Shown piece by piece: positions 27,020 through 35,162 of a stretch of DNA of 64,000 nucleotides. The position numbers were made by a program, and so were the translations under genes. The notes under the pieces are model-generated. The model made no database searches and was not told the DNA's origin. It saw only the letters and a program-made list of their open reading frames with translations. The DNA comes from Pseudomonadota bacterium. GTDB lineage: Bacteria; Pseudomonadota; Gammaproteobacteria; UBA1113. Position 1 is the stretch's first letter; the number at the start of each line of letters is the position of its first letter. Where the stretch lies: assembly GCA_021782495.1 (NCBI GenBank), contig JAJXUV010000003.1, forward strand, positions 62,001 to 126,000. Reading direction: 5' to 3'.

Positions 27020-27280
27020 ATGAATAAATTCATTCAATGGGGTACGCTATTGACTTGTTTGTGCTTGGTTGCTTGTACTGAGAAACCCAACACACCAAAG
27101 CCTACCACCACTTCAAAGCTTCAAGCTAAAACGGTGGCGGCAAAAACTCCCACCAAGACTAATAATGTACAACTCAGCGCCGATACCAAGCATCATTCTG
27201 ATATAGAAGGCACTTATTATGTACAAAATCGCGTCATTGCCTCGGGTGGGGCCATCAGTGGCGCAATTATGGGCAGTTAA
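27020..27280 (+). CDS. Small lipoprotein
   Basis: 86 residues. A short basic N-terminus and hydrophobic core end in the lipobox LVAC with the lipidated Cys at position 19, so it should be processed by signal peptidase II and anchored in the envelope. The mature part is Thr/Lys/Pro-rich (low complexity), followed by a short HHSDIEGTYYVQNRVIASGG segment and a Gly/Ser end. No family recognised. Immediately followed by a type-3 palindrome. Confidence 0.75.
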   Translation: MNKFIQWGTLLTCLCLVACTEKPNTPKPTTTSKLQAKTVAAKTPTKTNNVQLSADTKHHSDIEGTYYVQNRVIASGGAISGAIMGS

Positions 27281-27287
27281 AAATTTT

Positions 27288-27450
27288 AGGGCCTGTTAAC
27301 ATTGGGTTTGTCGAAGCGAAAAATGAGAGGACCGATGCAAAATCCCAGCAAATTTGAGGATAATATCGAGAATATTTGACGAAAATTTGCTGGGATTTTG
27401 ACCGGTTCTACTCATTTTGCAGCCGATAAACCCAATGTTAACAGGCCCTA
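27288..27450. repeat. Type-3 palindromic element (MITE-like), copy 1
   Basis: 163 bases with perfect 16-base inverted ends AGGGCCTGTTAACATT/AATGTTAACAGGCCCT and a second internal 17-base perfect stem (AAAATCCCAGCAAATTT with its complement). Flanked by TA on both sides. A second copy in opposite orientation lies at 61546-61709. Confidence 0.9.
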
Positions 27451-27500
27451 ATAACCCACTCCATATCTGGGCTTTCCTAGAAAAGAGGTAAACTATTAAT

Positions 27501-27941
27501 ATGAAAATAAGTCGTTTTAGCGTAGTGGCTGGCTTGTGCCTAGTGTGTTGCCTATTATTGGCTGAAGAAAGGCCTATCCCTGCTTCAACTTTGGTGATGG
27601 CTAACCCAGAACCTTTTACCGATCCCACACGTGCGATTACCGTCACTGCCGATAATCCAGAATTTAGCATTCGTTTAAAATCCAATCCGACTACGGGTTA
27701 TCGCTGGTATTTAAAAGCTTTGCCCAGCACTTGGCTGGAAGTGCTGGGTGAAGACTATGTGCCTTCTAACACAACGGCTGTGGGTGCTGGCGGTGAAGAA
27801 ACCTGGCATTTTAAAGTTTTGCCCGAAGGGTTTAAAGCGCGGATGTTGTTGTCGATTGAATTTGTGTCGGTGCAAGCTTGGAATATGAAAGGTGCCAATA
27901 CCACTCAAAGTTTTTATGTGGCGACGGAAAGTAAAGAATAA
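27501..27941 (+). CDS. Chagasin-type cysteine protease inhibitor (I42 family)
   Basis: 146 residues with an N-terminal signal peptide (FSVVAGLCLVCCLLLAEE). The I42 hallmark NPTTGYRW is at residues 62-69, followed by the second loop GAGGEETW; the third RPW-type loop is replaced by VQAWN. Chagasin-like proteins are tight inhibitors of papain-family cysteine proteases and in pathogens may protect against host cathepsins. Target and location (periplasm or outside) are inferred. It sits between a lipoprotein gene and the effector-like genes; the stop is 27 bases from the convergent neighbour. Confidence 0.85.
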   Translation: MKISRFSVVAGLCLVCCLLLAEERPIPASTLVMANPEPFTDPTRAITVTADNPEFSIRLKSNPTTGYRWYLKALPSTWLEVLGEDYVPSNTTAVGAGGEETWHFKVLPEGFKARMLLSIEFVSVQAWNMKGANTTQSFYVATESKE

Positions 27942-27968
27942 AACGCTTCATTGTCTAAGGCTGCATTT

Positions 27969-29183
27969 TTAGAAGGCACCTAAATAATAAAGCGCTTGTT
28001 CATCTAAGGCTGCATTTTTAAAATCTCTATTACTAAAAAAAGTTAAGCAACCCATCAAAGTGAGCGCAGGTACACCTACACCGATGCATATCCCAGCATG
28101 CGAAGCGATCGCTGCACCTGCAATTGCAGCAGCTGCCAGAATGAGCGGACCACCCGGAATAACACCAACGCCTAGGAGGACTGCTGTTAGGACAACGGCA
28201 CTTGCAATACCTAAGGCTATTTTATGATCTTGCACAAACCTCAAACAGTCTGCGCCAAAACTTGGACTTAACTCGTTTTCACTTTGAGCATGAGGATCCT
28301 GAGCATGTTCTACATCAAGTGAGGGTTCTACTGCATCGCGGAGATTACCCTTTCCGCCAGTGATTTCGAATTCTTCATCTTCATCTCCTTCTACTACAGC
28401 ATCTTCAGCAGGAATTTCTGACAAATTTGAACCATCGTGATCTCCGCCTGGAATCAGGCCGAATTCTTCCTGATCAATTTTAATTTTTTGCTCCTCACCG
28501 TGTGGAATGACGGTACCTACTGAGCTTTGCGCTTTAGATATTGGTAAAGACGAAGTTGCAATACGAAAAACTTGTTGAAAGTTTCCCCAATCAACTAGCC
28601 GAGCTATCGCTGTATCTATCGTGGCTCTTCCATTTTCATTTAAGCCTTCCGAGTTTTTTAATTCTATTAATTCTGAAATCAACCTTATTCTGACATAGCG
28701 TTGATTGAGAATTGATGTATCATTTGTTTGCAATTTATATTCCCGTGGAATATAGTTCAGACAAACCCAAATATTTTGTTGACTATTAGCTGCTTCGATT
28801 ATCGACAAGCGAGTAAGATTAAAAATTCCGGAAAATATTCGTCGATACTGAGGTTCAACTTCTTCCAAGAAAACACTAATATTTTCATAACTTTTCAAAA
28901 TATCATCAATAGCCTCATCTCGAAAATTTTCAAGAACTTTCAGCAGTGGCCATACAATACATTGCATGTCTCGACTGAAAACTTCGGCACTGGATAATAA
29001 TTTTTCCAATATATTTTTAATATTTTCTACATGTCGAAGAAAAGAATCTCGATCAGCGAAATCGCCCTCAATTGATTTGATGAATACCTGCATAGATTGT
29101 TTAAGTCGTTGGCTTTCCTTATCATTGCTGATTGGCATTTCGAGCATTTTAAGCAAATCGCTTTCATTTGGTGACGCACTCAT
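27969..29183 (-). CDS. Candidate effector, 404 residues, membrane hairpin
   Basis: Start at MSASPNESDLL; the longer frame to 29204 begins with TTG and only adds seven codons. The N-terminal helical part (1-180) is paralogous to the 379-residue protein. An acidic stretch (GDEDEEFEITGG) lies in the middle, and a hydrophobic Gly/Ala hairpin (about 322-382; IALGIASAVVLTAVLLGVG) near the end is followed by a short tail ending YYLGAF. No known family. PmrA-like promoter upstream. Effector role is inferred from regulation, architecture and clustering. Confidence 0.8.
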   Translation of the reverse strand: MSASPNESDLLKMLEMPISNDKESQRLKQSMQVFIKSIEGDFADRDSFLRHVENIKNILEKLLSSAEVFSRDMQCIVWPLLKVLENFRDEAIDDILKSYENISVFLEEVEPQYRRIFSGIFNLTRLSIIEAANSQQNIWVCLNYIPREYKLQTNDTSILNQRYVRIRLISELIELKNSEGLNENGRATIDTAIARLVDWGNFQQVFRIATSSLPISKAQSSVGTVIPHGEEQKIKIDQEEFGLIPGGDHDGSNLSEIPAEDAVVEGDEDEEFEITGGKGNLRDAVEPSLDVEHAQDPHAQSENELSPSFGADCLRFVQDHKIALGIASAVVLTAVLLGVGVIPGGPLILAAAAIAGAAIASHAGICIGVGVPALTLMGCLTFFSNRDFKNAALDEQALYYLGAF

Positions 29184-29226
29184 AATCTCTACCCCATTAT
29201 TCAAAACCCAGCTGTCATACCTGCGA

Positions 29227-29259
29227 ATTCTATTAGTAAAATATTAAGCCAACCTTAAG
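29227..29259 (-). promoter_or_regulatory. PmrA-like box and -10 element of the 404-residue candidate effector
   Basis: Minus strand: CTTAAGGTT, GG, CTTAATATT (29240-29259), 7 bases, then TAGAAT (29227-29232). The second half-site is a perfect match to the PmrA consensus and spacing equals the two related genes. Confidence 0.75.
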
Positions 29260-29332
29260 AAAAATTAGAAAGTCAATTATTTGCTCTGCACTGGACAAAA
29301 TAAAATTAGCCTATATATGTACATTCTGGTCT

Positions 29333-29405
29333 ATTATCCCTGTGAAAGCAAGAATTTAGCCTTAATTTTGGCCTGAAACTGGATCCCGGCTTGCCCGGGA
29401 TGACA
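29333..29405. repeat. Type-2 palindromic element, decayed
   Basis: TATTATCCCTGTGAAAGCAA on the left and CTGGATCCCGGCTTGCCCGG then GATGACA on the right. Imperfect ends, same layout as 26717. The 546-base gap 29184-29729 contains the PmrA-like promoter, this copy and the type-1 element after it. Confidence 0.7.
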
Positions 29406-29470
29406 TCGTCGTTTACCGCCGAGTACAGCGAATTCCTTAAAGTATCTTATCACAATCGCCAGGCAGTTTC

Positions 29471-29666
29471 TAACCGAGCCACGACCGTCAGGGAGCGGTG
29501 GTTCGAAGTAAGAAATTACAGCTAACTCGATATTTTGGAAGATTTTTTATTCGACTTATTAGGGTCGGTTAGCATTTCGTTTCTCGAAGCGAGAATCTTA
29601 CCCCCTTTTCTCGCCATCATAATTCCTACTTTGAACCACCACTCCCTGACGGTCGCGGCTCGGTTA
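29471..29666. repeat. Type-1 palindromic element, full length
   Basis: Arms TAACCGAGCCACGACCGTCA (left) and CTGACGGTCGCGGCTCGGTT (right), nearly perfect over 35 bases. The centre is in inverted orientation relative to the copies at 24741 and 26502 and carries TCGATATTTTGGAAGATTTT. Confidence 0.88.
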
Positions 29667-29729
29667 AATTATCTCTATTTACCCGGCAATTGTGACAAGG
29701 TATCTATAAAGGTATATTATTTATACTTT

Positions 29730-31001
<1,272 letters not shown>

Positions 31002-31077
31002 TTATACCTTAATAAATTTTGATAATTTAACATACCCCGTGTTTTAAGGCAAGAAAAAGATCTTTTTTTGATTGTTC

Positions 31078-31139
31078 TAACCGAGCCGCGACCCTAAGGG
31101 AGCGGAGAAAGCGGGCCACATTTCACCGCGGCTCGGTCA
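31078..31139. repeat. Type-1 palindromic element, deletion derivative
   Basis: Left arm TAACCGAGCCGCGACCCTAA followed by GGGAGCGG and, after a short centre, CCGCGGCTCGGTCA with part of the right arm missing. Lies between serS and clpA. Confidence 0.75.
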
Positions 31140-31182
31140 GAGCATTGCTGCATTTTGGATATTAAGTCTCAGACAGACCCTC

Positions 31183-33462
31183 TCACCCCGCCGTCACAGT
31201 CGCATCACTGGGAATTGCAGTAGCGTGCAGATCGTTGTCAATCACTTCGAGATGTACGCTGCCGCCTTGAGCCAATGCGCCAAAGAGCATTTCATCGGCC
31301 AAAGGTTTTTTCACTTTTTCTTGAATCAATCTCGACATCGGACGTGCACCCATTTTTTCATCGTAACCGTGGACGGCCAACCAATGCCTGGCTTCTTCAT
31401 CCACTTTTAATTTAATTTTGTGTTCTTCCAATTGCACTTCGAGCTCCATCAAAAATTTATTCACCACACTTTCAACGGTAGCCAAATCCAAGTGCTTAAA
31501 TTGAATGATCGCGTCCAATCTATTTCTAAATTCCGGCGTAAATAAGCGTTTAATAGCCAACAAGGCATCAGAATTCTGCTCTTGCTCCGTGAATCCCATG
31601 GTGTTTTTAGCCAAATCCTCAGCACCGGCATTAGTCGTCATGATTAAAATCACATTTCTAAAATTGGCTTTGCGACCATTGGTGTCGGTTAAAGTACCAT
31701 GGTCCATCACTTGCAATAACAAGTTATACACATCGGGGTGCGCTTTTTCAATTTCATCTAATAGGACCACGGAATAAGGATGATGTGATACAGCTTCTGT
31801 CAACAAACCGCCTTCATCATAACCGACATAACCTGGAGGTGCACCGATCAAACGCGAAACGGTGTGTTTTTCCATGTATTCTGACATGTCAAAACGGATT
31901 AACTCCACCCCCATTAAAGCAGCCAAACGACGTGTGACTTCGGTTTTACCCACACCCGTAGGCCCGGCTAACAAAAAACAACCCACGGGTTTATCTGTTT
32001 CACGTAAACCTGCGCGTGAGAGTTTAATTGCTGCACCCAAAGCTTCAATGGCTTCGTCTTGACCGAAAATCATCATTTTTAAATCGCGCACCAAATTACG
32101 CAACACTTCTTTGTCTGAAGTCGATACAGTTTTAGTCGGTACATGCGCCATTTTCGCGACGACTTGTTCTATCTCCGTCGAATTAATAACACGTTTTTTA
32201 CGGTTTTCTCCTTGTAAAGCTTGGTGTGCGCCCGCTTCATCCACAATGTCAATGGCTTTATCCGGTAAAAAGCGATCCGTGATAAAGCGCGCTGACAATT
32301 CTGCTGCAGAACGCAAAGCTTTCAAAGAATAATGGATCCCATGGTGAAATTCGAACTTGCTTCTCAGCCCTTTCAATATTTGATAAGTTTGCTCTATCGT
32401 AGGTTCATTGATGTCGACGCGTTGAAAACGTCGGGTTAAGGCATGATCTTTTTCAAAAATCCCGCGGTATTCTTGATATGTCGTCGCGCCGATGCATTTT
32501 AAATTTCCCGAAGTTAACAAGGGTTTAATTAAATTGGAAGCATCCATCACCCCGCCTGAAGCAGCACCCGCCCCAATGATCGTGTGAATTTCATCAATGA
32601 ATAAAATCGCGCCAGGTTGTTCAGCCAATTCGTGGATCAATTGTTTGAAGCGTTTTTCAAAATCGCCACGGTATTTTGTACCGGCCAACAAATTTCCCAA
32701 ATCCAAAGCATAGACCGTACAATGAGAAATCACTTTGGGGACATTGCCTTCAACAATCAATTTGGCCAAACCTTCAGCGATCGCGGTTTTACCCACACCC
32801 GCTTCGCCTACCAATAAAGGGTTATTTTTACGACGACGGCACAAAGCTTGTATCGTCAGAGCAATTTCTTCTTCACGACCAATAAGCGGATCGATTTTTC
32901 CCGTCATGGCCAAAGCATTTAAATTCGTGCTATAAGCTTCCAAAGCACTTTGTCCATTTGCTCCCCCTTCTTCTTCCCCCAACGGAGATTGCAAATTGTC
33001 TGCTTTAAATTGTGCAGGCAATTCTTGGGATTTAGGATTACCTCGATTCATGTAATTCACGATGTCTAAGCGGTTCACTTGAGCCACTTTTAAAATTTGC
33101 ACGGCTTCACTATCGGGTTCACTAAAAATAGCCACCAACACATTCGCACCATCCACTTCATTGCGTCCGGGCGATTGCCCCACATGAAAAATCGCTCTTT
33201 GTAAAACGCGTTTAAACCCTAAGGTCGTTTGTGTTTCGCGTTTTTCTCCCGTCTCAGAATAACTGGGGATCTTGTCTAAAGCTTCCGACAATAAATATTG
33301 AATTTGATTCACATTGACACCACAAGCCAATAAAGCATCTATCGCCGATGCATTTTTTAATAATGCGAACAAAAGATGTTCGACGGTGATGTATTCGTGC
33401 AAACGCTCCTTAGCCTCTTTAAAAGCTTGATTGAGTGTCACTTCTAAATCTCTACTTAACAT
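31183..33462 (-). CDS. clpA: ATP-dependent Clp protease ATP-binding subunit ClpA
   Basis: AAA+ unfoldase that feeds substrates to ClpP. Start MLSRDLEVTL chosen because GGAGAAAGCC precedes it and it aligns with E. coli ClpA. The N-domain (1-140), D1 (Walker A GEAGVGKT, Walker B ILFIDEIH) and D2 (GPTGVGKT, VVLLDEIEKAHPD) are intact. The ClpP-docking loop appears as MGF within NTMGFTEQ. Length 759. The adaptor gene clpS, often directly upstream, is not found here. Confidence 0.96.
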   Translation of the reverse strand: MLSRDLEVTLNQAFKEAKERLHEYITVEHLLFALLKNASAIDALLACGVNVNQIQYLLSEALDKIPSYSETGEKRETQTTLGFKRVLQRAIFHVGQSPGRNEVDGANVLVAIFSEPDSEAVQILKVAQVNRLDIVNYMNRGNPKSQELPAQFKADNLQSPLGEEEGGANGQSALEAYSTNLNALAMTGKIDPLIGREEEIALTIQALCRRRKNNPLLVGEAGVGKTAIAEGLAKLIVEGNVPKVISHCTVYALDLGNLLAGTKYRGDFEKRFKQLIHELAEQPGAILFIDEIHTIIGAGAASGGVMDASNLIKPLLTSGNLKCIGATTYQEYRGIFEKDHALTRRFQRVDINEPTIEQTYQILKGLRSKFEFHHGIHYSLKALRSAAELSARFITDRFLPDKAIDIVDEAGAHQALQGENRKKRVINSTEIEQVVAKMAHVPTKTVSTSDKEVLRNLVRDLKMMIFGQDEAIEALGAAIKLSRAGLRETDKPVGCFLLAGPTGVGKTEVTRRLAALMGVELIRFDMSEYMEKHTVSRLIGAPPGYVGYDEGGLLTEAVSHHPYSVVLLDEIEKAHPDVYNLLLQVMDHGTLTDTNGRKANFRNVILIMTTNAGAEDLAKNTMGFTEQEQNSDALLAIKRLFTPEFRNRLDAIIQFKHLDLATVESVVNKFLMELEVQLEEHKIKLKVDEEARHWLAVHGYDEKMGARPMSRLIQEKVKKPLADEMLFGALAQGGSVHLEVIDNDLHATAIPSDATVTAG

Positions 33463-33478
33463 GGCTTTCTCCTCTAAC

Positions 33479-33532
33479 TCATGGCCGCTCATTTTTATTG
33501 AGCTTAAACAATGTGATTATCATCATCGCCAT
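33479..33532 (-). other. Short upstream ORF before clpA
   Basis: 17-codon frame MAMMIITLFKLNKNERP with a good GAGGAAG site 7 bases before its ATG, ending TGA 16 bases before the clpA start. It could be a translational leader or chance. No resemblance to ClpS. Confidence 0.3.
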
Positions 33533-33675
33533 TTTCACTTCCTCTTAGCTATAACCTTAGCTTAAAAATAGAAATATTGCGCTTTTTAATTGAAAAAAAT
33601 GCTAAAAATGGCTCGAAATTATACAGATTCAATCTCTCTTACTAAAATCTACTCTCCGATTATAGAGTTTTTTTA

Positions 33676-33704
33676 TTAACAAAATCTTATAAACCAGCTA
33701 GAAT
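33676..33704 (+). promoter_or_regulatory. Sigma70-type promoter for the M20 peptidase-glnD operon
   Basis: TTAACA (33676-33681), 17 bases, TAGAAT (33699-33704); five of six matches each. About 36 bases before the ATG at 33741, which is preceded by AAGGAAG. Confidence 0.6.
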
Positions 33705-33740
33705 GGTTATATTCAAAGATAAATAATTAAGGAAGCCAAG

Positions 33741-35162
33741 ATGACAATCTATACTCACTCTGAAAAAATACGTACCTTATGCGAAAAAACTTGGGACGAA
33801 GACATTATCCCCACTCTAAAAAATTTTATTAGCATTCCCAATAAATCACCGGCCTTCGATCCGCAGTGGGAGAAAAACGGTCATATCGATGCAGCCGTTA
33901 AATTGGCAAGCGATTGGGTCAATCGCCAAGCTATTGCCGGATTAACATTGCGCGTATTGCAACTGCCCAAACGTACGCCCCTTATTTTCATCGACATCCC
34001 CGGTTCAACCGATAGAACCATTCTACTGTATGGGCACCTTGATAAACAACCGGAAATGCAAGGCTGGCTAGAAAATCTGTCTCCTTGGAAGGCCGTATTA
34101 AAAGGCGATAAATTGTATGGGCGCGGTGGTGCCGACGATGGCTACGCTATTTTCAGTTCTATTTTAGCGATCAAAGCTTTAAAAGCCAATGATATCCCAC
34201 ACAGTCGCATTGTCATTTTGATTGAAAATTGCGAAGAAAGTGGTAGTATCGATTTGCCTTTTTATATCGATGAACTTCAAAAAGACATTGGAACGCCCGA
34301 ATTAATCATTTGCCTAGATTCCGGTTGTGGTAACTACGAACAATTGTGGAATACCACTTCTTTAAGAGGTTTGATCAACGGAACTTTAAAGGTAGAAACG
34401 CTACGCGAAGGCGTTCATTCCGGTTATGGCAGCGGCATTATGCCTTCTAGTTTTAGAATTTTAAGACAATTATTAAGTCGCATTGAAAATAAAAACACCG
34501 GGGAAATTTTGTTATCGGCTTTTCACGTTAAGCTCCCCGAAGAACGCATTCGAGAAGCACGGATTGCTGCGACCGTGCTGGGCGATGAAATCATCAAAGT
34601 CTTTCCACGCAGCGGTTCTTTTTTACCTGTCAATGATAATATGACTGAACTTTTGTTGAATCGTACTTGGCGTCCGGCTTTAGAAATCATAGGTTGCGAT
34701 GGGTTACCCGGTTTAAACAATGCCGGAAACGTTTTAAGACCTTATACGACGATTTCTTTGTCTTTGCGCACCCCGCCTACGTGTGATTCCGACAAAGCCG
34801 CTCATCAATTGAAACAAATTTTAGAAGACAGTCCGCCTTATCGTGCTAAAGTCACTTTTACACCAACACAAATCAGCCGCGGATGGGAAGCGCCTGTATT
34901 AAAACCTTGGCTTAAAACGGCTATTCAAGAAGCTTCAGAATGCTATTTTGGAAAAGAAGCCTTGGCCATGGGCGAAGGCGGAACCATTCCTTTCATGGCT
35001 ATGTTAAGCGCGAAATTCCCAAAAGCACAATTTTTAATTACGGGGATTTTAGGACCGTATTCTAATGCACATGGACCCAATGAGTCTTTGGATATTCCCG
35101 CCGTGAAATGCTTAACCGGATGTATTAGTCATGTCATTGCCAAAGAAGCTGAAGCACGATGA
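33741..35162 (+). CDS. M20 family metallopeptidase (dipeptidase-like)
   Basis: 473 residues, cytoplasmic, no signal peptide. Zinc-site motifs are LLYGHLDKQPE (His and Asp), GRGGADDGYA (bridging Asp), ENCEESGS (catalytic Glu pair) and LDSGCGNYE. The lid domain sits between about 210 and 350, and the last ligand is the His in NAHGPNES. The closest known relatives are dipeptidases of the CNDP/ArgE-DapE group. Substrate unknown. Overlaps glnD by four bases. Confidence 0.88.
   Translation: MTIYTHSEKIRTLCEKTWDEDIIPTLKNFISIPNKSPAFDPQWEKNGHIDAAVKLASDWVNRQAIAGLTLRVLQLPKRTPLIFIDIPGSTDRTILLYGHLDKQPEMQGWLENLSPWKAVLKGDKLYGRGGADDGYAIFSSILAIKALKANDIPHSRIVILIENCEESGSIDLPFYIDELQKDIGTPELIICLDSGCGNYEQLWNTTSLRGLINGTLKVETLREGVHSGYGSGIMPSSFRILRQLLSRIENKNTGEILLSAFHVKLPEERIREARIAATVLGDEIIKVFPRSGSFLPVNDNMTELLLNRTWRPALEIIGCDGLPGLNNAGNVLRPYTTISLSLRTPPTCDSDKAAHQLKQILEDSPPYRAKVTFTPTQISRGWEAPVLKPWLKTAIQEASECYFGKEALAMGEGGTIPFMAMLSAKFPKAQFLITGILGPYSNAHGPNESLDIPAVKCLTGCISHVIAKEAEAR

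Noticed and set aside
26826-27023. 65-codon plus-strand frame just before the lipoprotein gene
   Set aside because: No ribosome binding site, low-complexity mixed composition, and no family features; it is most likely a chance frame in repeat-rich sequence.
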